64,000 bases of DNA from an uncultured Clostridia bacterium (GTDB lineage: Bacteria; Bacillota; Clostridia; TANB77; CAG-508): contig CAKOVH010000001.1 in NCBI GenBank assembly GCA_934121885.1, positions 148,059 through 212,058 on the forward strand, written 5' to 3'. Shown piece after piece: positions 1 through 9,289 of the stretch. The notes under the pieces are model-generated. The model worked only from the letters and a program-made list of their open reading frames with translations. It was not told the origin of the DNA and did not search any database. Positions within the stretch are counted from its first letter, which is position 1. Each line of letters starts with the position of its first letter. The position numbers and the translations under genes are program-made.

Positions 1-666
1 ATAATTTAAGTATATACATAATGCTGCTAAATACAATGGTATTCCAAATTTTAACTCATCTTTTATGATATTTATGTTAAATTCAAAATGGTAATTTAAT
101 TTTAACCCCTTTAACAATAACGCTATTTTTAATATTTCTAATGATGCATATATTAAAGAAAGCGTAACAATATTTAAGCAATTTATAAAATACAAAATAA
201 CTATCAATATACCTTTTAATATGTTTATTGCAATTAAATATTTATTATACACATATATATTTTCATCTGAAACATATACTGTAATAAAAAAATTATTGAA
301 TAATAAATTTATTGCATATAATAGCCATATTAAAGGTAATATGTATATATTATTAGAAAATATCTGTTTACTAAAGATTATCGCTATGATTATATATATA
401 CATCCCAAAAATATTAAAGTTGATATATTTGTATTTATTACATTTTTCTTTTCATACTGACTTTTCTTTATAAAATAACTATTTGAACTTGTTATTCCTA
501 AATGTCCATATGATGCTATTATTCCAAAAATTAAAAGATAATACGAAAATTGCCCTTGATTTTCCGTTCCTAATCCTCTAGCAATCAATATACTTGTAAT
601 AAAACCAGTTCCTATAGATAATATATGTAATATTAAATTACTAACAATATTTTTCTTAAATTTCAT
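1..666 (-). CDS. Wzx-type polysaccharide flippase, 3' end outside window (partial)
   Basis: The frame is open from the ATG at 666 to the window edge (222 codons). The N-terminus starts with basic residues and a hydrophobic helix, then IARGLGTENQGQFSY, which matches the first helices of the MATE/Wzx polysaccharide-transporter superfamily (the R-G-LG-x-x-x-x-G-x-F/Y pattern). At least six hydrophobic segments follow. Such proteins flip undecaprenyl-diphosphate-linked repeat units across the membrane. It overlaps the end of the asparagine-synthetase-like gene by 11 bp and is the last visible gene of the polysaccharide operon; it supplies the export step matching the Wzy polymerase at 2401-3795. 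The family call is good; the substrate is unknown. Confidence 0.8.
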   Translation of the reverse strand, partial: MKFKKNIVSNLILHILSIGTGFITSILIARGLGTENQGQFSYYLLIFGIIASYGHLGITSSNSYFIKKSQYEKKNVINTNISTLIFLGCIYIIIAIIFSKQIFSNNIYILPLIWLLYAINLLFNNFFITVYVSDENIYVYNKYLIAINILKGILIVILYFINCLNIVTLSLIYASLEILKIALLLKGLKLNYHFEFNINIIKDELKFGIPLYLAALCIYLNY

Positions 667-2398
667 CTTTTTTATTTTCCTTATTAAAATATTTTTCTAA
701 AAAAGATAGTAATGAGATAACTTCTATTTTTTCTATTGCACTACCCTCTTTATATAGCTTTTCAATATCATTTTTTAACTCATTATCATTATCTAAAAGC
801 TTTTTGTTTTTTTGATAATATGTATCCAGCTTTTCTCTTAAATCCTTATTAGTTTCATACCAATATTGCATTGGGTTCATATTACTTTTTGGGTCAGTTT
901 TCAATTTTAATTTATTTTTTATGATATTTAATATCATATTTATGGTATATTTTTTTCTTTTTATTGTAACCTTAACAGAGTTACTCTTCGGGATTTTAAC
1001 ACCATTATGAGCATATTTCATAGCATCTTTATGATATTTTTCTACCCATTTATAATATATATAATGTCCAAATCTATATTTTAATGGCAATGAAAAACAA
1101 AATTCCATAAACTCAATATTCATAAATGGAGACATAGCTTCGGTATAATTTTGGAATGTTGTTGAATATCCTAATACTGCTCCATTAAAAGCTCTATTAT
1201 AGAGCATTCCAACTTCATAATTATCATACTCTTTTATTGTTATCATTTCACTTAATTTATTAATTAAGGTTTTTGAAAAAGCTCCATCGCCTATCTGATA
1301 ATTCTTCTTATCATAACTTTTATAAAAAGTTGCTAAAACAACATCTCCAATTACACCTGTATGAACAATTCCCATATTCTCTGTATTAATCAATTTCATA
1401 TAATCATACAATTGTGAAGGCCATGCATAATATATGATACCATCTGTAATATCAGTTGATTTTTGTATATTATATAGAGCAAGACCATTATCTAAATTTT
1501 TAAATATCCAATGATTATGTAATTCTGATGCTATTTTACTTGGAACAATCTGATCAAGTTGTCCTGTTTGTGAATATGTTATATTATATATATCTTTTTT
1601 ATAGATTTTTCTCAGCATATAGTTTGTCATTCTTGAGTCTAACCCTGCACTTAAAGGTGCAAAATTATCATATCCATATTCTTCGTTTTTTGAAACTTGT
1701 AACATCATAGCTTCTTGAAATTTCTTTTCAATCTTCTCTAATATTTCATCTTCAGACATAGTTACATCTTTATCAATATTAGTTTTTAATTTGTAATACT
1801 CAATTTCTTCTATTTTATTATTTTCTATTTTTATATAATGACCTGGTAATAATTTTTTTATTTCTTTTATAAGAGTCAAATTATCATACATATATCCATA
1901 TGTAAGTAAGCAGTATACACCTTTTTTATCCAAATTATATTTTATATCATTGTACTTCATAAATTTGATAATGTGTTTTATTTCAGATGCAAATATTATT
2001 TCACTTTTTACATTATAAAAGAAAATTGTCTTGTCTCCTGTTTGATTTGTGAATATTATAGTTTTATTTTTTATTTTATCTTCGAAAAATCCACAAAAAT
2101 TTCCTCGAAATTCACTAAAAAATTTTTCGCCATTCTTTTTGTACATTTCTATTATCAAATCTTGCATTTCATTTTTGTTAAACTTTTCTTTTAATTTTGA
2201 TAAATTTAAAATTACACCTTCTACTAATACTGTATAATTTTCATCTTTATACATTATCTTATCGTTTTCAAATTTTTTTATGCTACTCATTTCTAAATGC
2301 CAAGTATTTATATTCTCGTTTCTGTAAATTCTATTTTCTTCTTCCATAATTTTTTCTGGCATATTATTATATATATTAGTTCCAAAGATTCCTGGCAT
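656..2398 (-). CDS. Asparagine-synthetase-like amidotransferase without the N-terminal Cys nucleophile
   Basis: This 580-residue protein has the AsnB layout: an N-terminal Ntn-hydrolase-like domain (about 1-190) and a C-terminal ATP-PPi synthetase domain from about 215, with the PP-loop seen as PLSAGLDSR. Active class II glutaminases begin Met-Cys; this one begins MPGIFG, so the catalytic Cys is Pro and glutamine hydrolysis is probably lost. The start is secure: GGAGAA lies just upstream and the preceding gene ends 2 bp before. Within a polysaccharide operon, homologues are thought to amidate uronic-acid carboxyls or make other acyl transfers using ATP; the diacetamido-uronate genes upstream give a plausible substrate. 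That role is inference. An asparagine biosynthetic role is less likely given the missing Cys and the context. Confidence 0.75.
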   Translation of the reverse strand: MPGIFGTNIYNNMPEKIMEEENRIYRNENINTWHLEMSSIKKFENDKIMYKDENYTVLVEGVILNLSKLKEKFNKNEMQDLIIEMYKKNGEKFFSEFRGNFCGFFEDKIKNKTIIFTNQTGDKTIFFYNVKSEIIFASEIKHIIKFMKYNDIKYNLDKKGVYCLLTYGYMYDNLTLIKEIKKLLPGHYIKIENNKIEEIEYYKLKTNIDKDVTMSEDEILEKIEKKFQEAMMLQVSKNEEYGYDNFAPLSAGLDSRMTNYMLRKIYKKDIYNITYSQTGQLDQIVPSKIASELHNHWIFKNLDNGLALYNIQKSTDITDGIIYYAWPSQLYDYMKLINTENMGIVHTGVIGDVVLATFYKSYDKKNYQIGDGAFSKTLINKLSEMITIKEYDNYEVGMLYNRAFNGAVLGYSTTFQNYTEAMSPFMNIEFMEFCFSLPLKYRFGHYIYYKWVEKYHKDAMKYAHNGVKIPKSNSVKVTIKRKKYTINMILNIIKNKLKLKTDPKSNMNPMQYWYETNKDLREKLDTYYQKNKKLLDNDNELKNDIEKLYKEGSAIEKIEVISLLSFLEKYFNKENKKDEI

Positions 2399-2400
2399 TC

Positions 2401-3795
2401 TTATTCTCCTTCATTATTTTTTCTTTTTATCATCTTTAATAATACATTTTCTTTAACAAAATTAATATTTTTTTCATTTGTAACAATTTTGATTCCAAAA
2501 ACAACTAACAAACTAACCATAAATTGAATGTTATATATAAAATCAATAAATCCTGCTAATAATACATTTGTAAATATTATAAAGCATTGCAAATATAATA
2601 CTATATTTAATGGTGTTTTTTTACTTTTTAAGAATATGCACAAAATTGATGAGAAAATTAATCCTACCAATATAGGCGAAATTATAATACCAAATATTCC
2701 AAAATTTGCATATGCTTCACCTAAAAATACTGTGCTCATTACTCCCGCTGTCCCATTTTCTATTCCAGCTTTGTTATATTCTTGCATTACTACTCTCCCT
2801 GATCGTACATAATAATCTCCCTCACCAAATATAAACTTAAATATTGGTGGAAAACTATGTCCATTTAAATAGTCTATCTTCTCTGGAAAAGCATCAAAGT
2901 GCAAGAATAAAGTTCCTGCTTGTGATATAACCACTCTTGAAATTGGTCCATTGGATAGAGAGATAAAGCTTCCTCTATATCCTGCTACAATAGTATATGA
3001 AAGAACTACTAATACAATAGCTACAATAACAAAAGGTATAATCTTTTTTAGCTTAAATGTTTTTCCAAGTGTTACTTCTATAATAAAAAAGTAGCATATG
3101 TAATATATTAATGGAGCTTTTGAAAAATCATATGTTTTTACAAATACATTTAGTATAAAGGATATAATAAATAAAATTAACCATTTTTTTTCTTTAGTAG
3201 TTCTCATATATATATATGCTATATATGAAAGAATAGGAGTCACCATAAGCATTACAATATTTTTTATGTATTCATTTCCATTAAAATTTCTTACTGTATT
3301 TATTCTTTCTTCTGCAAAATTAAAATTGCTATCAAAATACTTAAATAGAGGTACATACCCTATACAGCAAAAAACATAAATTATTGCAATTAAACATATG
3401 AACAAAGCCATCACTACTATAATATATATCATTTTCTGTGTTTTAGTATTTTCCATAATAATATCTTGTTGTATTTTTTTTATATATGTTTTATCTATTT
3501 TCTTTAATTTAAATATAAAATAATTAGATACAAAAATTGTTAATGGTAAAATAATCATCACATAAGCCATTGACCAATATGTTTTATTTATTACATTATT
3601 ATCAGTAATCTTTGATATTAAATAATGATCCCTATATCCTAAAAACACTAATGTTACTCCAATAAATTCAAATGCCATTAAGCTATAAAAAGCAAAACTT
3701 GAAATATTTATTAGATTTACCTTTAAAGTTCCAGATGCTTTTTTAAACAAAAATGTACTTATTAATATAATAATAATTGCTACTACAATATTCAT
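2401..3795 (-). CDS. Oligosaccharide repeat-unit polymerase (Wzy-like)
   Basis: The 464-residue protein is almost entirely hydrophobic, with about eleven to twelve transmembrane helices and a larger central extracytoplasmic loop (about 280-345, containing GDYYVRSGR). Length, helix pattern and position between glycosyltransferase genes and a flippase gene match the O-antigen polymerase / Wzy group, which joins flipped repeat units on the outer face of the membrane. Sequence conservation in this family is poor, so the call rests on topology and context. The start overlaps the end of the upstream glycosyltransferase by 4 bp (translational coupling). It could instead be an O-antigen-ligase-like protein. 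Confidence 0.7.
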   Translation of the reverse strand: MNIVVAIIIILISTFLFKKASGTLKVNLINISSFAFYSLMAFEFIGVTLVFLGYRDHYLISKITDNNVINKTYWSMAYVMIILPLTIFVSNYFIFKLKKIDKTYIKKIQQDIIMENTKTQKMIYIIVVMALFICLIAIIYVFCCIGYVPLFKYFDSNFNFAEERINTVRNFNGNEYIKNIVMLMVTPILSYIAYIYMRTTKEKKWLILFIISFILNVFVKTYDFSKAPLIYYICYFFIIEVTLGKTFKLKKIIPFVIVAIVLVVLSYTIVAGYRGSFISLSNGPISRVVISQAGTLFLHFDAFPEKIDYLNGHSFPPIFKFIFGEGDYYVRSGRVVMQEYNKAGIENGTAGVMSTVFLGEAYANFGIFGIIISPILVGLIFSSILCIFLKSKKTPLNIVLYLQCFIIFTNVLLAGFIDFIYNIQFMVSLLVVFGIKIVTNEKNINFVKENVLLKMIKRKNNEGE

Positions 3796-4907
3796 TTGTT
3801 AAAACTTCTCCTTGCATATATTTCTTTCATATAATTAACATTATCTTTCCAATTATATTTTTCTACAACTCTTTTTCTTCCATTAATTCCCATTTGTTTT
3901 GCTAAATTTTTATCATTGTATATTTCCTCTATTTTTTCTGCAATTTCTTCTGCATTTTCCTTTTCAACTAAATATCCTGTATCTTGATCTATCATAACCT
4001 CAGAAAATCCATCAGTTTTAGTTGCAACAACTGGTAATTCACAAGCCATTGCTTCAACAACGGCTACACCAAAACTTTCACTATTTAATATACTTGTAGC
4101 ACAAAAAACATCAAATGTATTTAATGCTTCAGGTACTTCGTAATTTGGTATTTTTCCCATTAGAAAAACACTATCTTCCAAATTTTCATTTTTTATCAAC
4201 TCTTGTAATTTTTCTTTTTCCTCTCCATCTCCATATATAAAAAGTCTTATAGAATCAGCAATTTTTTCTTTTTTTTCTGCTCTTAATTTATCTTTTAATT
4301 TCTTAATTGCTAATATCGCATATCTAATTCCATATTTCTCGCTTAATGCTTTAATGATTCCCACATTAAAATATCTACTATCCTTTTTTATATTCATATT
4401 TTTAAACCTATCTATATCAACACCAAATGGAGTTATATATATGTCTTTATTTAAATCTGGAACCTGCTTTTTTAACTCTTTCGCCATTATGTTACTTGTT
4501 GATGCAATTTTGTCTGCATACATTATATTTTTTTGTAATATTCTTTTTTTTATTTTTGATTCATTCGGAAAATCATATATGTCGCTTCCCCAAATCGATA
4601 ATAGTGTTACCCTTATTTTTGATACTCTTGCTAGGGTTCCATATCCACTTGCATAATGAACATTAACAATATCTGGTTGTATTTTATTGTATAACATTTT
4701 TAATTGTATAGAATTTAAATAATATCCAATCGGAGCTTTAAAATATAATTCATGTAGAATAACATTTTCATTTATCACATCATTGCTTGGTTTATGATTT
4801 TTACAATACACTAAATGTACTTCATAATCATTTGATAAAGCATTTACCCACTTTACTGTATGTATACTACTTGCAGCAGATATAAACATTACTTTTTGCT
4901 TACTCAT
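3792..4907 (-). CDS. Glycosyltransferase family 4
   Basis: A 371-residue retaining GT-B enzyme. The N-terminal acceptor half begins VMFISAASSIHTVKWVNAL, and the C-terminal nucleotide-sugar half (from about 180) carries the GT4 signature E-x7-E inside SESFGVAVVEAMACELPVV, followed by an MGKIP segment typical of the family. It should add one sugar to the growing lipid-linked repeat unit on the cytoplasmic face. It overlaps the polymerase start by 4 bp and follows another GT4 gene by 10 bp. Donor and acceptor cannot be read from sequence. Confidence 0.85.
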   Translation of the reverse strand: MSKQKVMFISAASSIHTVKWVNALSNDYEVHLVYCKNHKPSNDVINENVILHELYFKAPIGYYLNSIQLKMLYNKIQPDIVNVHYASGYGTLARVSKIRVTLLSIWGSDIYDFPNESKIKKRILQKNIMYADKIASTSNIMAKELKKQVPDLNKDIYITPFGVDIDRFKNMNIKKDSRYFNVGIIKALSEKYGIRYAILAIKKLKDKLRAEKKEKIADSIRLFIYGDGEEKEKLQELIKNENLEDSVFLMGKIPNYEVPEALNTFDVFCATSILNSESFGVAVVEAMACELPVVATKTDGFSEVMIDQDTGYLVEKENAEEIAEKIEEIYNDKNLAKQMGINGRKRVVEKYNWKDNVNYMKEIYARRSFNK

Positions 4908-4917
4908 ATTCTTCCTC

Positions 4918-6165
4918 TCAATTTTCGATAATACTTTCTAATTTTTTAGTTAATACTTTATAATCAAATTGATTTAAAACTTTTTTAGAATTCTCATTAT
5001 ATTCTTCTCTTCTTTTTTCATATTCACTATATAGCTTCACAAATGCATCGTAATATTCTTCTACCGTATTATTTTTTAATGTAATGCCACATCCATTCTT
5101 TTCAATTATATCATATTTATTGTAAAAGCATGATATAATTGGCTTTCCACTATATAAATATGCGAACATTTTATTTTGACTGGTACCATATTTAAAGATA
5201 TCTACATTTTTTCCATGTAATAAGCATATATTACATTTAGACATTATATTTGGAATATATTTATTATCAATAAAATCTCTAAATATTACATTGTTTATGT
5301 TGTGTTCTTTGCAGTAATTAATCATTTCTTCTTTTTCGTTGCCATTTCCATATAAAAATATTCTTACATCATTATATTTATTCTTTTGTATAATTTCTGC
5401 TAAATCAAGGATATCTTTTATATTATATGATTTTCTTATTCCACCCGTATAAAGTAGCTTAAATGTATTTTTATCGTTTAACTCATTATCATCTTCAACT
5501 TTATAATTACTCTCATTGTATTCATACTGCTCTATGTCTACACCATTATTTATATTAAATATTTTACCAAAATCAATTTTATTTTTGTATTTCTTGGTTT
5601 TTATATAGTCCTTTCCACCACTCATAGTAAATACTAATTTATCAGCTTTTATATACATTTTTTTCTCAATTAAGTACAATATCTTTACAAGTATATTACT
5701 TTTTTTAGCCACACCAAAACTTACTACTGAGTCTGGCCATAAGTCTCTAATTTCTACAATACTTTTTATCTTCATTTTTTTTGCTAAATCTATTCCTAAT
5801 AGTGCTGTTGTTGGCATTGGAGATGAAGCATAAATGATGTCTGGTTTTCCAACATCTTTTATTATTCTACTGCAATTCATCTTTGTATTAATGAAGAATT
5901 GCAGTATATTAATAATTCTTTTTATTCCATTTCCCTTATATTGGCTTGTCTTTATATGAATATAATTTACTCCATCTATGCTAGATATTTTATATTTTTC
6001 CTTTGTTTCAATCAAATTTACATCTGAATTATGTATTGCACTAGATGATAATATATATACATTATATTTACTTTTATCCATATACTTTGCAAGATTATGA
6101 TGTCTTACTATACTACCATATTTAGGTGGAGTTGCATATTGATTTAATATCCATATATTTTTCAT
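4918..6165 (-). CDS. Glycosyltransferase family 4, WbuB-like
   Basis: A 415-residue GT-B enzyme. The N-terminus (MKNIWILNQYATPP, then a GSIVRHHNLAKYM stretch) is typical of WbuB-type transferases that act on amino-deoxy sugars. The C-terminal donor domain has LLYTGGIRKSYNI and a variant of the conserved K-x-F-E-Y motif, here TSQNKMFAYLYSGKP, so the usual Glu at that place is Ala. It probably adds a sugar to the Und-PP-linked chain. It sits between the nucleotide-sugar genes and the second GT4. Family is clear; activity and linkage are unknown, and the Glu to Ala change may affect activity. Confidence 0.8.
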   Translation of the reverse strand: MKNIWILNQYATPPKYGSIVRHHNLAKYMDKSKYNVYILSSSAIHNSDVNLIETKEKYKISSIDGVNYIHIKTSQYKGNGIKRIINILQFFINTKMNCSRIIKDVGKPDIIYASSPMPTTALLGIDLAKKMKIKSIVEIRDLWPDSVVSFGVAKKSNILVKILYLIEKKMYIKADKLVFTMSGGKDYIKTKKYKNKIDFGKIFNINNGVDIEQYEYNESNYKVEDDNELNDKNTFKLLYTGGIRKSYNIKDILDLAEIIQKNKYNDVRIFLYGNGNEKEEMINYCKEHNINNVIFRDFIDNKYIPNIMSKCNICLLHGKNVDIFKYGTSQNKMFAYLYSGKPIISCFYNKYDIIEKNGCGITLKNNTVEEYYDAFVKLYSEYEKRREEYNENSKKVLNQFDYKVLTKKLESIIEN

Positions 6166-6175
6166 GATTTTACTC

Positions 6176-7498
6176 CTATAATAATTCTATATTATCTCTA
6201 TTTTTTTCATTCTTCATTGCGTTTCTTGTATCAAAAATTGCTTTTGCATTCTTTGCAATCATATCATAATCAAAGTTACTATGAGCTGCTGTAAATATGA
6301 CTAAATCAGCATCTTGAACTTTCTTTTCATCAATACATACTAATCCTTTATGAATTTCTCCTTTATACTTATATTCACTAATCCATGGGTCATAAAATTC
6401 AACATTTGCTCCTTCTTTTTGTAATACTTCAATTACTCTTAATGCTGGACTTTCTCTATAATCATCTATATCGTTTTTATATGCTACTCCAAGAACTAAT
6501 ACTTTTGCACCATTCATCGCCTTTTTAAATCTTGTGCTAAGCATTTTACTTGCTCTTTCAACACAATATTCAGGCATTCTATCATTAATTATTCCTGATG
6601 CTTGTATCAAAGATGTATGGAATCCATATTCTCTTGCCTTCCAATCTAAATAATATGGATCAAGTGGTATGCAATGTCCTCCTAATCCTGGACCTGGATA
6701 AAATGCTTGGAAACCATATGGTTTTGTTTTTGCAGCATCTACAACTTCCCATAAACTAATCCCCATTTTCTCACATAACATTGCTAATTCATTAACTAAA
6801 CCTATATTAATGTTTCTATATGTATTCTCAAGTATTTTTTCCATTTCAGCAACTGCAGGAGAAGACACTTCATAAATATCTGCACCTAAAACAGCTCTGT
6901 ACATTTTAGCAATTACTTCTGTTGCATCTTTACCAATTGCTCCTACTACTTTTGGTGTATTTTTTGTTTTATAAACTAGATTTCCTGGATCTACTCTTTC
7001 TGGTGAAAATCCTAAATAGAAATCCTCTCCACATTTTAAACCTGAGTTCTCTTCTAATATTGGTTTAAGTAGTTCTTCTGTTGTTCCCGGATAAGTGGTT
7101 GATTCTAAGACTACCATAGTTTCTGGTTTTAGATATTTAGAAACAGCTCTTGTACTGCTTTCAACAAAGCTTATATCTGGTTGTTGATGCTCATCTAGTG
7201 GAGTTGGTACACAAATTGCAATAAAATCAACATCTTTAATAAATGAAAAGTCTGTTGTTGCTGATAGCATTCCATTATCTACTAATTTTTTTAGATCTTC
7301 ATCTACTACATCTCCTATATAATTATGACCCTCATTAACTAATTTAACTTTTGATTCTTGCACATCAAATCCTATTGTTTTAAATCCTGCCTTTGCTTTT
7401 TCAACAGCAAGTGGTAAACCAACATATCCTAATCCTACAACTCCAACAGTAATTTCCTTATTTTCAATTTTTTTAATTAAATTTTCTTTCATTCCCAT
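6176..7498 (-). CDS. wbpA: UDP-N-acetylglucosamine 6-dehydrogenase (WbpA family)
   Basis: A 440-residue UDP-sugar dehydrogenase. The NAD-binding motif GVVGLGYVGLPLA is at about 20-32, and the catalytic Cys is in GGHCIPLDPYYLDW near 268. These enzymes oxidise C6 of a UDP-HexNAc twice to the uronic acid. Together with the neighbouring WbpB, WbpE and WbpD homologues it should start the path UDP-GlcNAc to UDP-GlcNAcA to UDP-2,3-diacetamido-2,3-dideoxy-glucuronate. The start is chosen at 7498 because GAAAGGAAG lies nine bases upstream. The enzyme class is certain; the exact UDP-HexNAc substrate is inferred from the neighbours. Confidence 0.88.
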   Translation of the reverse strand: MGMKENLIKKIENKEITVGVVGLGYVGLPLAVEKAKAGFKTIGFDVQESKVKLVNEGHNYIGDVVDEDLKKLVDNGMLSATTDFSFIKDVDFIAICVPTPLDEHQQPDISFVESSTRAVSKYLKPETMVVLESTTYPGTTEELLKPILEENSGLKCGEDFYLGFSPERVDPGNLVYKTKNTPKVVGAIGKDATEVIAKMYRAVLGADIYEVSSPAVAEMEKILENTYRNINIGLVNELAMLCEKMGISLWEVVDAAKTKPYGFQAFYPGPGLGGHCIPLDPYYLDWKAREYGFHTSLIQASGIINDRMPEYCVERASKMLSTRFKKAMNGAKVLVLGVAYKNDIDDYRESPALRVIEVLQKEGANVEFYDPWISEYKYKGEIHKGLVCIDEKKVQDADLVIFTAAHSNFDYDMIAKNAKAIFDTRNAMKNEKNRDNIELL

Positions 7499-7521
7499 AT
7501 TTTTATACTTCCTTTCAAATT

Positions 7522-8100
7522 TTAAACTTGTTTTACTATATTGTTTTCTATTTTATATGTTTTTCCACATTTAGGACATTCAAAACTATTATTTTGAAAA
7601 TTCATTTTTTCTGAACACTCACACACATAATACTTAATTCTAGCAGGATTTCCCATTACTAGTGCATAATCTGGTACATCCTTTGTTACAACTGCTCCTG
7701 CAGCCACAAATGCATATTTTCCAATATTATGACCACATACAATCGTCGCATTAGCTCCTATAGAAGCTCCTTTACCTATAATCGTTTTTCTATATTCGTC
7801 TTTTCTTGATATAAAGCTTCTTGGATTTATAACATTTGTAAATACACAAGATGGTCCCAAAAATACATCGTCTTCACAAACAACTCCGGTATAAACAGAA
7901 ACATTGTTTTGAATTTTTACACCATTTCCAAGTACAACATCGGGAGATATTACAACATTTTGACCAATATTACAATTTTCTCCTATCTTGCAATTAGACA
8001 TAATGTGTGAAAAGTGCCATATTTTAGTTCCTTTACCTATTTCACATGGACTATCAACATAACTTGATTCATGTATGAAATAGTTTTCACAATTACTCAT
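7522..8100 (-). CDS. wbpD: UDP-amino-sugar N-acetyltransferase (WbpD family)
   Basis: A 192-residue left-handed beta-helix (hexapeptide) acyltransferase: repeats such as IGENCNIGQNVVIS and IGKGASIGANATIVCG run through most of the protein, followed by GAVVTKDVPDYALVMGNPAR. A C-terminal tail with two Cys pairs (CEC and CPKC) resembles a zinc ribbon seen in some WbpD relatives. WbpD acetylates the 3-amino group made by the WbpB/WbpE pair. I chose the start at 8100 because AAGGAAG precedes it; an upstream in-frame ATG at 8121 has no ribosome site. It is flanked by wbpE and wbpA homologues. It could instead serve the 4-amino sugar made by the PglE-type enzyme. Confidence 0.83.
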   Translation of the reverse strand: MSNCENYFIHESSYVDSPCEIGKGTKIWHFSHIMSNCKIGENCNIGQNVVISPDVVLGNGVKIQNNVSVYTGVVCEDDVFLGPSCVFTNVINPRSFISRKDEYRKTIIGKGASIGANATIVCGHNIGKYAFVAAGAVVTKDVPDYALVMGNPARIKYYVCECSEKMNFQNNSFECPKCGKTYKIENNIVKQV

Positions 8101-8133
8101 TATTATACACTTCCTTTCCATATATCTATTTAT

Positions 8134-9273
8134 CTATTTTCTGTTTTCCTTTATGATTGAACATATTTTTTCACTTATTTCTTCTATTTGCTTTTCATTC
8201 ATATATGGATGCATTGGTAAACTCAAAACACATTTGCTTAATCTTTCTGACACTTTTAAATCTTCTAGATTAAAATCATAGTCTTTATACACAATTTGTT
8301 TATGAAGTGGTATTGGATAATATACCATTGTTGGTATTCCACTTTCCTTTAATTTTTCTTGTAACATATTTCTTTCTTCTTCATCTTCTAAAATTAGAGT
8401 ATACTGTGCCCAACTGCTAACATATCCGTCTGGTACATATGGCGTCTTTACTATTTTATCTAATTTTTCTGTATACATTTTTGCAAATTTATTTCTATCT
8501 TCTAATTCATAACTTTCAAAAGCAGCTAACTTTGGCAATAATATAGCAGCCTGGATTGTATCTAATCTCGAATTAAGACCTACTCTTATATTTTCATATT
8601 TGTATGAACCTTTTCCATGTACCCTAACTGATAATATTTTTTTATATATTTCTTCATCATCTGTAAATATTGCTCCACCATCTCCATAACATCCTAATGG
8701 CTTAGCTGGGAAGAAAGATGTTGTTGATATATCTCCAAAGGAACATGCCTTTCTTTTACCTATTGAACCTCCAAATCCTTGAGCTGCATCCTCCACAACT
8801 TTAAGCCCGTACTTTTCTGCAATCCTTAGAATTTCATTAAAATTTGCCGTTTGTCCAAACAAATCAACTGCTGTTATTAATTTAGGTGTTAGTTTTCCCT
8901 CTTGTATAACCTTTTTTATTGTGTTTTCTAATTTTTCAGGATTCATATTAAAAGTTCTTTCATCTACATCAACAAATATTGGTGTAGCACCTTCTAATGA
9001 TACAACCTCAGCTGTTGAATAAAATGTAAAGGTTGGCACAAATACAGCATCTCCAGCTTTTAAATCAAACATTTTCATTGCAATCGTCAATGCATCTGTT
9101 CCATTAGCACATGTAGCACAATACTTTCTCCCAACATATTTAGCTAATTTTTCTTCTAATGTTTTTACTTCTTCTCCCATAATGTAATTAGCATTGTTTA
9201 ATACATTTTTTATATTTTCATCAATTTGATCTTTTAATTTAGCATATTGTGCTTTTAAATCTATAAATTCCAT
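8134..9273 (-). CDS. wbpE: UDP-3-keto-sugar aminotransferase, DegT/DnrJ family (WbpE-like)
   Basis: A 379-residue PLP aminotransferase. MEFIDLKAQYAKLKDQI is the hallmark N-terminus of WbpE relatives; the PLP-binding Lys is in SFFPAKPLGCYGDGG near 190. It should transfer an amino group from glutamate to C3 of the keto sugar formed by WbpB. The start at 9273 is supported by AAGGAGAAA eight bases upstream and removes an otherwise apparent overlap with the upstream gene. Adjacent wbpB (16 bp upstream) and wbpD (33 bp downstream) complete the pathway. High confidence in family, good in step. Confidence 0.87.
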   Translation of the reverse strand: MEFIDLKAQYAKLKDQIDENIKNVLNNANYIMGEEVKTLEEKLAKYVGRKYCATCANGTDALTIAMKMFDLKAGDAVFVPTFTFYSTAEVVSLEGATPIFVDVDERTFNMNPEKLENTIKKVIQEGKLTPKLITAVDLFGQTANFNEILRIAEKYGLKVVEDAAQGFGGSIGKRKACSFGDISTTSFFPAKPLGCYGDGGAIFTDDEEIYKKILSVRVHGKGSYKYENIRVGLNSRLDTIQAAILLPKLAAFESYELEDRNKFAKMYTEKLDKIVKTPYVPDGYVSSWAQYTLILEDEEERNMLQEKLKESGIPTMVYYPIPLHKQIVYKDYDFNLEDLKVSERLSKCVLSLPMHPYMNEKQIEEISEKICSIIKENRK

Positions 9274-9289
9274 AATACTTTTCTCCTTA

